From Actinoplanes sp. N902-109 (lineage in GTDB: Bacteria > Actinomycetota > Actinomycetes > Mycobacteriales > Micromonosporaceae), in NCBI RefSeq assembly GCF_000389965.1, contig NC_021191.1:5643501-5707500 (forward strand): a stretch of 64,000 nt of DNA, written 5' to 3'. Within the stretch, counting starts at the first letter, position 1; each line of letters starts with the position of its first letter. The notes beneath the pieces were generated by a model, which had not been told where the DNA came from, made no database searches, and worked only from the letters and a program-made list of their open reading frames with translations. The position numbers were made by a program, and so were the translations under genes. This document shows positions 28,091-36,522 of the stretch, in pieces.

Positions 28091-28196
28091 CGAAGACGTC
28101 CCGCGCAGGTGGGCGCGGGCGTGTCGTGGACAAGCGCGTGGGGCGCGGGACACGACATGCGGGTGGGGTCACGGGCAAGACCCACGACCTGCGTCA

Positions 28197-28230
28197 GGTG
28201 GGGCGGGAGGGTTCTGTCTCCCGCCCCACC
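28197..28230. terminator. Strong bidirectional terminator hairpin
   Basis: A perfect 13-bp stem (GGTGGGGCGGGAG with CTCCCGCCCCACC) closes an 8-nt loop, between the ends of the DUF1775 gene and the convergent DHH gene. There is no T-run, as is usual in actinobacteria. The 28091-28196 stretch before it also contains imperfect inverted repeats (GTCCCGCGC with GCGCGGGAC). Confidence 0.8.
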
Positions 28231-28243
28231 AGCAACTCCCGGG

Positions 28244-29200
28244 TCAGCGGCCCCGCTGCAGGCCCGCCGGGATCGGCCGCGGTGTCTTGAGCGCGTCGAC
28301 GATCTCCCGCTCGACCCGGTCGGAGTCCTCGTGCGGCACCTGGCAGGTGCCCGCGGCGAGGTGACCACCACCGCCGTAGCGCAGCATCACCGCGCCGATG
28401 TCCACCGGCGAGGTGCGGTCGAGGATCGACTTGCCGCAGGCGAACACCGTGTTCAGCTTGGCCCGGCCCCAGATGACGTGCACCGACACCCGCGCCTGGG
28501 GGTAGAGCGCATAGATCATGAACCGGTTGCCGGCCATGATCGTCTCCTCCTCGCGCAGGTCGACGACCACCACGTCGTCCTCGACCCGGCTCACCCGGTG
28601 CAGCTGCTCGACGAACATCGCCGAGCAGTCCCGGTACATGTCGGCGCGCTCGGCGACATCCTTGAGCTGCAGGATCTCGTCGACCGAGGCCATCTGCAGG
28701 CAGGCGTCGATGAGCAGCATCATCAGCTGGTAGTTCGAGATCCGGAACTCACGGAACCGGCCCAGCCCGGTGCGGCTGTCCATCAGGAAGTTGAGCAGCG
28801 TCCAGCCCTGCGGGTTGAGGATGTCGTCGAGGGTGTAGTCGGCCGAGTCGGCCTGGTCGACCGCGCGCATGAGGTCGTCGGGCACCTCGGTGAAGCGCCG
28901 CGGGCCGCCGAAGTGGTCGTAGATGACCCGGGCCGCCGAGGGCGCGTCGGGATCGATGATGTGGTTGCTCCGGTCACCCTCGTTACGCAGTGTCTCCGAG
29001 TGGTGGTGGTCGAACACCTGGAACGCGCGGCCGTCGTACGGAAGATTCGTCAAGATGTCACGGTCAGTGATCTCCACGACGCCGTCCTGCACGTCCTTGG
29101 GATGCACGAACGTGATGTCGTCGATCATGTCGAGCACCCGCAGCAGGACGGCACAGACCAGCCCGTCGAAGTCGCTGCGGGTCACGAGCCGATACTTCAC
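28244..29200 (-). CDS. DHH-family phosphoesterase
   Basis: A 318-residue DHH/DHHA1 protein. Metal-binding motifs are SDFDG near residue 10, DHHHS (the name-giving motif) and the C-terminal GGGGHLAAGTC of the DHHA1 domain. The family includes nanoRNases, c-di-AMP phosphodiesterases and exopolyphosphatase-like enzymes; this version's substrate cannot be decided from sequence. The GTG at 29200 has GAGGAG 6 nt upstream. It is divergent from the glucose-6-phosphate dehydrogenase gene. Confidence 0.88.
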   Translation of the reverse strand: MKYRLVTRSDFDGLVCAVLLRVLDMIDDITFVHPKDVQDGVVEITDRDILTNLPYDGRAFQVFDHHHSETLRNEGDRSNHIIDPDAPSAARVIYDHFGGPRRFTEVPDDLMRAVDQADSADYTLDDILNPQGWTLLNFLMDSRTGLGRFREFRISNYQLMMLLIDACLQMASVDEILQLKDVAERADMYRDCSAMFVEQLHRVSRVEDDVVVVDLREEETIMAGNRFMIYALYPQARVSVHVIWGRAKLNTVFACGKSILDRTSPVDIGAVMLRYGGGGHLAAGTCQVPHEDSDRVEREIVDALKTPRPIPAGLQRGR

Positions 29201-29388
29201 GAGATCTCCTCTGCCGGTGCCGCCGTCGCAGGCCATCTGATCGGTCGGACAGTCCCCGATCTGATATTTTGCCACTTTTGAGGCTATGGCCCTGGTCGCA
29301 TCGGCGTACCGGTTTGATCCGATCACCGGGTCCGCTGCGTAGAGTTCACACGCAAGAGCTCACGTACGCGGTGGAGGAAACGCAGACG

Positions 29389-30882
29389 ATGGACAACGTT
29401 CCGCAGCTCGCCCAGGACCGCAACGCCCCGCCCGCCACACTGGTGATCTTCGGTGCGTCCGGCGACCTGACCCGCCGCAAGCTGCTCCCGGCGGTGGAGA
29501 GCCTCGCCCGGCACAACCGGCTGCCGGCCGAGTTCGCGCTCGTCGGCGTCGCGCGCACCCCCATGGAGGACCACCAGTTCGCCGAGAGCTCGCTGGGCAA
29601 CCGCAGCCTCGCCGACAAGACCCAGCTCCAGGGCGGCATCCGGTACGTGTCGGGCGGTTACGACGACCCCGAGACGTACAAGCGGCTGGCCGAGACCCTC
29701 GACGAGCTGGACGCCAGCCGGGGCACCGCCGGCAACCGGATCTTCTATCTCTCCACCCCGGCCGAGGCCTTCGAGCCGGTGATCAACGGGCTGGCCGGCG
29801 CCGGGCTCAACCAGGCCCGCGAGGGCAGCTTCTCCCGGCTGGTGATCGAGAAGCCGTACGGGCACAACCTGGCCAGCGCACGCGAGCTCGACGGCATCGT
29901 GCACGCCGCGTTCGACGAGCCGCAGGTCTTCCGCATCGACCACTACCTGGGCAAGGACACCGTCCAGAACGTGCTCGCGCTGCGCTTCGCCAACGCGATC
30001 TTCCAGCCCATCTGGAACCGCTCCTGGGTCGACCACGTGCAGATCACCGTCGCCGAGACCCTGGGCGTGGGCACCCGCGGCGGCTTCTACGAGCACGCCG
30101 GCGCCATGCGCGACATCGTGCAGAACCACGTGTTGCAGGTCCTCGCGCTCGCCCTGATGGAACCGCCGGCCTCGTTCGACGCCGAGGGGCTGCGCAACGA
30201 GAAGGTCAAGCTGCTGCAGGCGATCCGGCTGCCCACCGACCGCGACATCGCCGACCTGGCGGTGCGCGGCCAGTACACCCGGGGCGGCACCCGCGAGGAC
30301 CTGATGGCCGGCTACCGCGAGGAGGTCGGCGTCGACCCGCTGTCGCGCACCGAGACGTACGCGGCCATGCGGCTCAACGTCGACAACTGGCGCTGGGCGG
30401 GCGTGCCGTTCTACGTCCGCACCGGCAAGCGGCTCCCGGCCCGGCTGACCGAGGTCGCGCTGCAGTTCCAGCGCCCGCCGCACCTGCCCATCCCGACCAA
30501 CCAGCTGACCGACCTCGAGGCCGACGCGCTCATCCTGCGCATCCAGCCCAACGAGGGGATCAGCCTGCGCTTCGGTGCCAAGGTCCCGGGCCACTCCTTC
30601 CGGGTGCGCACGGCCAGCATGGACTTCTCGTACGAACAGACGTTCCGCGAGGAGTCCCCGGAGGCCTACGAGCGGCTGCTGCTCGACGCCCTGCTCGGCG
30701 ACCCGACGCTGTTCATCCGCACCGACGAGGTCGAGCAGTGCTGGCGCATCGTCGACCCGATCATCGAGCACTGGGCCAACGACGCCAGCCCCATCCCCAC
30801 CTACGAAGCCGCCTCGTGGGGCCCCACCGACGCCGACCGCCTCATCGGCCGCAGCGGCCGCAAGTGGCGCAACGAGCTCTGA
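29389..30882 (+). CDS. zwf: Glucose-6-phosphate 1-dehydrogenase
   Basis: A 497-residue enzyme oxidising glucose-6-phosphate to 6-phosphogluconolactone with NADP, first step of the oxidative pentose phosphate pathway. The nucleotide loop is IFGASGDLTRRKL; EKPYGHN and the active-site RIDHYLGKD are intact; length is normal. The ATG at 29389 follows GGAGG. It stands alone rather than in the usual tkt-tal-zwf-opcA cluster, so it may be a second copy. Confidence 0.96.
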   Translation: MDNVPQLAQDRNAPPATLVIFGASGDLTRRKLLPAVESLARHNRLPAEFALVGVARTPMEDHQFAESSLGNRSLADKTQLQGGIRYVSGGYDDPETYKRLAETLDELDASRGTAGNRIFYLSTPAEAFEPVINGLAGAGLNQAREGSFSRLVIEKPYGHNLASARELDGIVHAAFDEPQVFRIDHYLGKDTVQNVLALRFANAIFQPIWNRSWVDHVQITVAETLGVGTRGGFYEHAGAMRDIVQNHVLQVLALALMEPPASFDAEGLRNEKVKLLQAIRLPTDRDIADLAVRGQYTRGGTREDLMAGYREEVGVDPLSRTETYAAMRLNVDNWRWAGVPFYVRTGKRLPARLTEVALQFQRPPHLPIPTNQLTDLEADALILRIQPNEGISLRFGAKVPGHSFRVRTASMDFSYEQTFREESPEAYERLLLDALLGDPTLFIRTDEVEQCWRIVDPIIEHWANDASPIPTYEAASWGPTDADRLIGRSGRKWRNEL

Positions 30883-31304
30883 CCCCCAGGCTCTGTCCCT
30901 CGCATCATCGCGGCGGTCATGGGCGTCGACCGTCGATGTGGTGGGGCCGCGCGGTGATCTGACGAACGACAAACGGGCTGTGCCGGCACCGCTGCTGCCG
31001 GCCAGCTCCGTTCAGGGCCGCCGCCGGCACGATCACCGGCAGGCGATCAACGCGGCCTCCACCGGCGCAAGCCCTGGCGCGGACTCGCGACCCGACACGG
31101 CTGTGCGGCTGATTACGGCTGTGCGGCTGATTACGGCTGTGCGGCTGATCAAGTGCCGTCCGGCGCTCGCTCCGACCCGCGACACGACTGGTTGCGTCTC
31201 GAAGAGGTCGGCGATGCTTTCCCGCTCCGGATGACTCGGGCGGTCCCCGTTCGGGATCGCCCGGTCCTTTTGGCAATGATCGGCACGTACCTGCCATCAC
31301 CGCA
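30883..31304. other. Non-coding stretch with an 18-bp triplication
   Basis: No convincing gene in 422 bp. At 31097-31150 an 18-bp unit beginning ACGGCTGTGCGG occurs three times head to tail, with one base different in the last copy. The frames open through it encode low-complexity peptides with no family character. Confidence 0.7.
31097..31150. repeat. 18-bp tandem repeat, three copies
   Basis: Units at 31097, 31115 and 31133; the only difference is the last base of the third copy. Confidence 0.95.
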
Positions 31305-31667
31305 TCAGGGGCCCTGATGCTCCACCGGCTTGAACGACAGTCGCTTGGTCCAGTCGGTCCCACCCGCGGCGAAATCGATGAACGACCGGATCACCACGGT
31401 GATGTCGGGCGTGACGGCGCGCCATTGCAACCGGGGTGAACCGCCTTGATATTCGACGGCATACTGCCCGTTCGACGCACCAGCCCTCTCGCCATATCCG
31501 GCCTGGATGAATCGGCCGGCACCAGTTTCGAGGATCGCGAGGCCGCGGGCTTGCGCCTCCTCCTGCACGACCCGGAGAGCTTCGGGCCCGAGGTCGGAGC
31601 GGAACGCCATGACAGCCAGATCCTGGCCGACGTCCGGCGCGACCGACCAGATCCCCTCGGATCGCAC
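31305..31667 (-). CDS. Hypothetical protein
   Basis: A 120-residue protein that I do not recognise. The GTG at 31667 has GGAG 8 nt upstream. An alpha region (ALRVVQEEAQARGLAI) is followed by beta-rich sequence (GQYAVEYQGGSPRLQWRAV, ITVVIRSFIDFAAGGTDWTKRLSF). No signal peptide or membrane helix. The mixed alpha/beta sequence and codon use make it a believable real gene; role unknown. It may be co-transcribed with the peroxiredoxin 69 nt upstream. Confidence 0.6.
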   Translation of the reverse strand: MRSEGIWSVAPDVGQDLAVMAFRSDLGPEALRVVQEEAQARGLAILETGAGRFIQAGYGERAGASNGQYAVEYQGGSPRLQWRAVTPDITVVIRSFIDFAAGGTDWTKRLSFKPVEHQGP

Positions 31668-31736
31668 ATGCTCGACTCCTGCCGCTGGAGTGTCGCGCCA
31701 GACCTCGGCCGACTTCTGCCGTGGCGGCAGCGGAAC

Positions 31737-32207
31737 TCAACCCGCCGATCGCGTCCTGGCCACTTCCAGGGCCCGGTCGGCGTGCTGGTTCATGTCGAGC
31801 TCGCTGTGGATGACGTCGAGGACCGTGCCGTCGGTGCCGATCACGAAGGTCAGCCGCTTGGTGCTCAGCGGCCCGAGCGGAAGGCGGCGCTTCACCCCGT
31901 ACGCGGAAGCGGTTGTGCTCCCGGGGTCGGACAGCAGCGGGTAGTCGAAGCCGTGCTTGTCGGCGAACTGCTTCTGCCGCTCGACGGTGTCGCGGCTGAT
32001 GCCGACGCGCTGCACCCCCGCCGCCCGGAACTCGGCCGCCAGGTCCCGGAAGTTGCAGGCCTCGGCGGTGCATCCGGTGCTCAGCGCGGCCGGATAGAAG
32101 AACAGGACCACCGGCCCGTCGGCCAGCATGGTGCTGAGCCGCCGCGGCGTGCCGTCCTGGTCGGGCAGTTCGAAGTCGGGCGCTACGTCCCCGGGACCGA
32201 TGCTCAC
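31737..32207 (-). CDS. Bcp-type peroxiredoxin
   Basis: A 156-residue thiol peroxidase of the AhpC/TSA superfamily. The peroxidatic Cys lies in LSTGCTAEACNFRD, a CxxxxC arrangement typical of atypical 2-Cys Bcp/PrxQ enzymes; VGISRDTVERQKQFADK and FVIGTDGTV complete the fold. It reduces hydroperoxides with thioredoxin in the cytoplasm. The GTG start at 32207 has no strong ribosome binding site. Divergent from the STAS gene. Confidence 0.93.
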   Translation of the reverse strand: MSIGPGDVAPDFELPDQDGTPRRLSTMLADGPVVLFFYPAALSTGCTAEACNFRDLAAEFRAAGVQRVGISRDTVERQKQFADKHGFDYPLLSDPGSTTASAYGVKRRLPLGPLSTKRLTFVIGTDGTVLDVIHSELDMNQHADRALEVARTRSAG

Positions 32208-32320
32208 GGACCAAGATTAGCCCCCGCGAGTTCCCTCGCTTAGGGTGTAGGAACCATCGCAATCCGTCTCTGCGATCTGGCTGAACCCTGCCCACCCCTT
32301 GGCAAGAAAGCGACACCCCC

Positions 32321-32653
32321 ATGCAGGTCTCGGTCGCCCACCGCCCGCCCAACACCGCCGTCCTCACGCTGCGCGGCTCCCTCGACATCGATACGGCCCC
32401 CGCCCTCAAGGCCAACCTCGGCCGCCTCGTCGAACGCCCCAGCCCGCACATCGTGGTCGACCTGGCCGGCCTCGACTTCTGCGACTCCATGGGCGTGGGC
32501 GTCCTGGTCACCGCGCACGGCCGGGCCATGGAGAAGGGCGGCTGGGTCCGGCTCGCCGCCCCGTCCGGCTTCCTGCGCCGGCTCCTCGACACCCTGGGCC
32601 TGACCAGCTACCTCTCCCTGCACACCGACGTCGAGACGGCGCTCAAGGACTGA
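32321..32653 (+). CDS. STAS-domain anti-anti-sigma factor
   Basis: A 110-residue anti-sigma factor antagonist. The conserved helix carries the phosphorylatable serine in LDFCDSMGVGVL. In this family the unphosphorylated protein binds an anti-sigma kinase and frees a sigma factor. Neither partner is adjacent. Its stop overlaps the ATG of the serine hydrolase by one base (TGATG), so the two are translationally coupled. Confidence 0.92.
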   Translation: MQVSVAHRPPNTAVLTLRGSLDIDTAPALKANLGRLVERPSPHIVVDLAGLDFCDSMGVGVLVTAHGRAMEKGGWVRLAAPSGFLRRLLDTLGLTSYLSLHTDVETALKD

Positions 32654-33534
32654 TGCTGCTCGACGATTTCATCGCGGCGGACCGGTCGCGCGGGCTGGGG
32701 ACGTACGGGATACACGTGCACCGGGCCGGGAGGCCGGACGTCACGCACCGGTTCCGCTCGGACGACCGGGTCAATCTGTACTCGGTGGCCAAGACGTTCA
32801 CGGCGGTGGCCGTGGGGCTGGCCGAGGCGGAGGGGCGGCTCGGGCTCGACGACCTGTTCCTCGACCACGTCCCCGGGTTGCGCGGGGTGGCGGCGGCGGG
32901 CTTCGAGCACGTGACGTTGCGGCACCTGCTGACCATGACCAGCGGCAGCAGCCACACCTGGTTCGCCCACCTGCGCATCGACGCGCCGGACCTGCTGCAC
33001 GAGTTCGTGGCGGCACCGCTGGCGTTCGCGCCCGGTGAGCGGTTCGCGTACACCGGTTCCGGGCCGTATGCGCTCGGCCGCGTCATCGCCCAGGTCACCG
33101 GGGCCGATCTGCGGGCCTATCTGGTGCCCCGGCTGTTCGCGCCGCTCGACCTGCACAACCCGGCTTGGCACAGCTGCCCGCTCGGGTTCCCCTTCGCGGA
33201 GAGCGAGCTGTTTCTCCGTACCGGGGAACTGGCCCGGTTCGCCCGGCTGTTGCTGCAGGAAGGGCGAGACATCGTCCCGGCGGAATGGGTCCGCCGGATG
33301 ACCGCTGAGGTCGTGGACACCAGCGACACCACCCACGGCAAACAGTTCTCGTACGGGTACGGCCTGGGCGTGTGGCTCGACCGCGCCGGCCGGTACCGCA
33401 TGGACGGGCACTACGGCCAGTACGCCGTCATCGACCCGGCCCAGCGCGCCGCCGTCACGGTCACCGCTCATTCCGAACGGGACGACGAACTGCTGGACGC
33501 CATCCATGAGCTGGTGCTCGACCGGCTGAGCTGA
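32653..33534 (+). CDS. Beta-lactamase-family serine hydrolase
   Basis: A 293-residue class C beta-lactamase/DD-peptidase-like enzyme. The SxxK nucleophile motif is SVAK (YSVAKTF), and YTGS near residue 135 fills the YxN/S position. There is no signal peptide, so it is likely cytoplasmic and an esterase- or peptidase-like hydrolase rather than an antibiotic-resistance enzyme. Translation is coupled to the preceding STAS gene. Confidence 0.88.
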   Translation: MLLDDFIAADRSRGLGTYGIHVHRAGRPDVTHRFRSDDRVNLYSVAKTFTAVAVGLAEAEGRLGLDDLFLDHVPGLRGVAAAGFEHVTLRHLLTMTSGSSHTWFAHLRIDAPDLLHEFVAAPLAFAPGERFAYTGSGPYALGRVIAQVTGADLRAYLVPRLFAPLDLHNPAWHSCPLGFPFAESELFLRTGELARFARLLLQEGRDIVPAEWVRRMTAEVVDTSDTTHGKQFSYGYGLGVWLDRAGRYRMDGHYGQYAVIDPAQRAAVTVTAHSERDDELLDAIHELVLDRLS

Positions 33535-33993
33535 TCAGAGCCGGCCGAGCAGCTCCGCCTTCTTGGCGGCGAACTCGTCGTCGGTGAGGATGCCGAGGTC
33601 GCGCAGTTCGCCGAGGCGCCGGAGCTGGTCGATCGGGTCCGCGGGGCGGGGCGGCGGCTCGGTGCGGTAGAGCGGCCAGCCCGGCGGTGGCGGCGGCCAG
33701 GACGGGTCGGGGCGCCATCCCGCGGGCGGCAGCCAGCCGTCGGGGGCGGGCGGCCAGCCGGGCGGCGGGTTGAAGCGGACCGCGCCCGCCGGATCCGGCG
33801 GGTGTTGCGGCAGGTCCGGCCGGTGTTGCGGCAGATCCGGCCAGGATGGGACGGGCGGCGGCTGGGTGGCCACGGCGACGATGCGCTCGATCTCGGCGGG
33901 CGTGCTGCCGAACCGGGCGGCGATGAGCTGCACGTCGTCGCCCTCGGCATACGCGGCGACGATCTGGTCGTCGCGGGGGTCTTCTCCGGGCAC
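33535..33993 (-). CDS. HTH-like plus SHOCT-domain protein
   Basis: A 152-residue three-part protein. Residues 1-45 look like a small helix-turn-helix (DDQIVAAYAEGDDVQLIAARFGS). A proline/tryptophan-rich middle (PPPGWPPAPDGWLPPAGW and similar) follows. The last 34 residues are a SHOCT domain (LRRLGELRDLGILTDDEFAAKK), a short helical oligomerisation module. It is the third of three closely spaced genes on this strand (27-nt gap to the RHIM-motif gene). The GTG start has only a weak ribosome binding site. Function unknown; SHOCT proteins often act as adaptors. Confidence 0.8.
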   Translation of the reverse strand: MPGEDPRDDQIVAAYAEGDDVQLIAARFGSTPAEIERIVAVATQPPPVPSWPDLPQHRPDLPQHPPDPAGAVRFNPPPGWPPAPDGWLPPAGWRPDPSWPPPPPGWPLYRTEPPPRPADPIDQLRRLGELRDLGILTDDEFAAKKAELLGRL

Positions 33994-34020
33994 CGGTCGC
34001 AGCCTACCGCGCGCCCGGGC

Positions 34021-34347
34021 TCAGCCGAACCTGTTGTGCTGCGTGTTGCCGTCGCCGACCATGACGCCTTGGCCACCGTTCACCGTGACGGACGGGCGGG
34101 CGGGCACCGGCGAGCCGGTGAGCCGCAGGAGTTCCTGGGCGGCGTGCACGATGCGGTCGTCGGCGGCGGCACCGCTGTCGATCAGCCGGGTCTCGATGCT
34201 GCCGCCGGCGGGGTGCCCGGCCAGACGGCGGAGCAGGAGGGCCTTGAACGCCGCGTAGGAGTCCTGCACCGCCTCGGTGGCCACGCCGCTGACGCCGATG
34301 CCCGCCCCCGCGGCCAGTGCCGCGATGATGACCTCCACGTTGCTCAT
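34021..34347 (-). CDS. Small helical protein with C-terminal RHIM-like amyloid motif
   Basis: A 108-residue protein. The N-terminus (VEVIIAALAAGAGIGVSG, then VQDSYAAFKALLLRRL) is a hydrophobic-to-amphipathic helical region resembling the Bell/HeLo-like effector domains paired with bacterial amyloid signalling sequences. The last 18 residues contain VMVGDGNTQHNRF, fitting the RHIM core (hydrophobic-x-hydrophobic-G-x-x-N) also seen in RIPK3 as VQVGDNN. The upstream gene, 25 nt away, carries a matching motif at its N-terminus. I infer an effector that is triggered by templated amyloid assembly and perhaps attacks the membrane; this is not proven by sequence. Alternative: an ordinary small helical protein with a chance Gly/Asn tail. 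Confidence 0.65.
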   Translation of the reverse strand: MSNVEVIIAALAAGAGIGVSGVATEAVQDSYAAFKALLLRRLAGHPAGGSIETRLIDSGAAADDRIVHAAQELLRLTGSPVPARPSVTVNGGQGVMVGDGNTQHNRFG

Positions 34348-34372
34348 ACCCGGTGCAACGATGCCGGTGGCG

Positions 34373-35146
34373 TCAGGGGCGCGGGCGTTCGTACCAACTG
34401 GTGCCGTCGATCTTGAACGTGTCGGTGCCGGTGAAGGCGTCCGGCAGCGCGAGCACCGTCATCGAGGCGTAGCGGCGCACCCCGTCGTCGGCACAGATGC
34501 GGTCGCCTACCTTCAGGCGGGAGAACGGGATGGTTGCCGACCATCCGGACGTCCGGTCCGCGCAGGCGTAGTAGGAGGGCCGGCCGGGGCCGATGGCGAC
34601 GATCGACCAGAGCGGCTCGACGTCCACGGCGTCGTCGCTGATGGTCAGGTCGGTGGTCCTGTCATGGCCGGTGCGGTGACCCATGTCGTCGATGTCGATC
34701 GACTCGTCGTGGCCGACCTGCAGGTCGAGCCGGGACTCGGCGTAGACGTCGGGCTCGATCCGGCCGGCCGGCGGCGACGGGGTGACCGGCTCGGTTGTCT
34801 GCGGTACGGCCGGTGGCGGCTGCGTGGTCCGGGTCCGGTGGGGCGATCCGGAGGGACGGGGTGGCCGGTGAGGCGCGGCGGTGCGAGATGCCGACGCAGC
34901 CGGCGAGGGCGACGCGGAGGGCTGTGCCCGGCTGGGCGACGCACCGATGATCGGGTCCCGGCCGGCCGGGCGTCCCGCGCAGCCGGTGCCGCACGCGGGC
35001 GCGGGCGCCGCCGCCTGGGGCAGGAACAGCACGGCGAGCAGGCTCAGCGCCGCCGTGGCACCGCCGGCCCGTTTCGATCGGAAGTGGTTGATCTGGACGT
35101 TGTGATCGCCGACCTGGGCACCGTTCGGCCGGTGGAGCGTTGTCAT
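34373..35146 (-). CDS. Single-pass membrane protein with N-terminal RHIM-like motif
   Basis: A 257-residue protein beginning MTTLHRPNGAQVGDHNVQIN. AQVGDHNVQINHF at residues 9-21 matches the C-terminal motif of the next gene and the RHIM core. After KRAGG comes one membrane helix (about residues 28-45), then a Pro/Ser/Thr-rich linker and a C-terminal beta-rich domain with paired Cys (YYACADRT, DRICADD). The topology implied is motif inside, domain outside. It could sense an outside event or envelope damage and seed the partner's motif. I chose the ATG at 35146 over one at 35188 because the motif-first architecture starts there; ribosome binding site is weak. Confidence 0.7.
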   Translation of the reverse strand: MTTLHRPNGAQVGDHNVQINHFRSKRAGGATAALSLLAVLFLPQAAAPAPACGTGCAGRPAGRDPIIGASPSRAQPSASPSPAASASRTAAPHRPPRPSGSPHRTRTTQPPPAVPQTTEPVTPSPPAGRIEPDVYAESRLDLQVGHDESIDIDDMGHRTGHDRTTDLTISDDAVDVEPLWSIVAIGPGRPSYYACADRTSGWSATIPFSRLKVGDRICADDGVRRYASMTVLALPDAFTGTDTFKIDGTSWYERPRP

Positions 35147-35248
35147 GGGCCGCCACGATCCCCCATGCCCGGGCGGCCGGCCCGGCACCGGGGACCCGCC
35201 ACCGCGGTGTTCACCCCGGAGGATGAGGTGGACGGCGGGAAATTGGAG

Positions 35249-35291
35249 CGAGCCGCCCCGGCACCGGATCTACGGCGGTCGAGGCGGCTCG
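35249..35291 (-). terminator. Possible terminator of the cellulase gene
   Basis: CGAGCCGCC at 35249-35257 pairs with GGCGGCTCG at 35283-35291 (9-bp stem, 25-nt loop), just downstream of the cellulase stop. Confidence 0.4.
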
Positions 35292-35304
35292 GGTCTGTGG
35301 TCGG

Positions 35305-36417
35305 TCAGCCGCGGGTGCAGGCGGTGCCGTTGAGGGTGAAGGACGACGGGCTGGCGTAGGTGCCGCTGTAGTTGCCCTGGAAGCCGAAGGACTGGCTACC
35401 GCCGGCCGGGATGCTGCCGTTGAAGGAGACGTTGCGCGCCGTCAGCGCTCCCGAGGAGCCGCTGAGGGTGGCGTTCCACGAGCTGGTGATGGTCTGACCG
35501 GCGGGCAGCGTGAAGCCGAGCGACCAGCCGTTGATCGCGGAGCTGCCGGTGTTCTTGACGGTCACGTCGGCGCTGAAGCCGCCCTGCCACTGGTTGGGGG
35601 TGTAGGTGACCTGGCACGACGAGCTGGCCGGGGGCGGGGTGGTGGAGCCGCCGCCACCACCGTTGCCGCCGCCGTTCACCGCGGCGGAGAACGAGGTCAC
35701 GGCCAGGCCCGCGCCACCGATCCAGGGCTCGAAACCGGCCTGGATGCTGGTCAGGTACCAGCTGTTGGTGATGGCGCCGCGGTTGCGCACGTCGTTGATG
35801 AAGTCCAGGACGCTGAAGCTCCAGCTGGTGATCGGGGACGGGGCCACGTACGAGACGACCGCGTTGGACCCGTTGCTGCCCCGCCAGACCTGCCAGGTGC
35901 GCCCGCCGATGGTGGCGTTGCCGACCACCGAGCCGATGGGCTGGATGTTGCCCTGGCGGTTGAACCAGATCATGATCTCCTGCTGGTTCACGCCGTCCCG
36001 GCGCGGTGTCGGGTCGAGCCAGATGTCGTACGCGGCGTCGTAGGTGGCGCCGCTGACGTAGTTGTAGCTGATGCTGCTGGTGGCGCTGCTGATCTGGCTG
36101 ACCTGGATCGGCAGGTTGGTGCCGGGCGAGCAGTTGGTGTAGTGGCAGCCGTAGAAGACGGCCGGGTACGACACCGGGGCGCCGCTGGTGCTCCCGGTGC
36201 CCTGCTGGCTGGCGATGCTGAAACCGGAGCCGGTCACGTTGATGCACTGCTCGGCGGAGGTGCCCCACCGGTTGTTCATCACGACGTAGCGACCGCCGAT
36301 GGTGGTGGAACCGTACTGGTCGCAGATGCGGGTGTCCGCCTGGGCCGTCCCGGTGACCACCAGAGCACCGAGGGCGCTGGCGGCCAGGACGCAGGCAGCG
36401 GCAAGGAAACGCTTCAC
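35305..36417 (-). CDS. Secreted endoglucanase GH12 with CBM2
   Basis: A 370-residue cellulase. Signal peptide about residues 1-34 (ending GTAQA). The GH12 jelly roll has the nucleophile Glu in QEIMIWFNRQG and the acid/base Glu in QAGFEPW. A Gly/Pro-rich linker is followed by a carbohydrate-binding module of family 2 (CQVTYTPNQWQGGFSADVTVKNTG ... SWNATLSGS), which binds crystalline cellulose. The GTG at 36417 has AAGGAG 6 nt upstream. A perfect CebR box lies 17 nt before the start, so cellobiose-responsive repression is expected. Confidence 0.95.
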   Translation of the reverse strand: MKRFLAAACVLAASALGALVVTGTAQADTRICDQYGSTTIGGRYVVMNNRWGTSAEQCINVTGSGFSIASQQGTGSTSGAPVSYPAVFYGCHYTNCSPGTNLPIQVSQISSATSSISYNYVSGATYDAAYDIWLDPTPRRDGVNQQEIMIWFNRQGNIQPIGSVVGNATIGGRTWQVWRGSNGSNAVVSYVAPSPITSWSFSVLDFINDVRNRGAITNSWYLTSIQAGFEPWIGGAGLAVTSFSAAVNGGGNGGGGGSTTPPPASSSCQVTYTPNQWQGGFSADVTVKNTGSSAINGWSLGFTLPAGQTITSSWNATLSGSSGALTARNVSFNGSIPAGGSQSFGFQGNYSGTYASPSSFTLNGTACTRG

Positions 36418-36434
36418 GAGGACTCCTTGGGGGA

Positions 36435-36448
36435 TGGGAGCGCTCCCA
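36435..36448. promoter_or_regulatory. CebR operator (14-bp perfect palindrome)
   Basis: TGGGAGCGCTCCCA is identical to the known CebR binding site of actinobacteria, where cellobiose or cellotriose releases the LacI-type repressor. It lies just downstream of the candidate -10 of the cellulase gene, covering the likely transcription start. It also lies 74 bp upstream of the divergent NACHT gene. Confidence 0.9.
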
Positions 36449-36450
36449 GC

Positions 36451-36479
36451 AACGTACAACAGGTACATCGATGAGTGAA
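36451..36479 (-). promoter_or_regulatory. Candidate promoter of the cellulase gene
   Basis: On the reverse strand TTCACT (36479-36474), 17-nt spacer, TACGTT (36456-36451). This places the start of transcription within the CebR box. Confidence 0.45.
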
Positions 36480-36522
36480 GATGTTGCGGCGGTGTTTCTG
36501 AACCGTTGCCCTCGGTGACCGC

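Noticed and set aside
30917..31363. Reverse open frame with PHSRN repeats
   Set aside because: It follows from the 18-bp triplication; surrounding sequence is unlike a protein and has no supported start.
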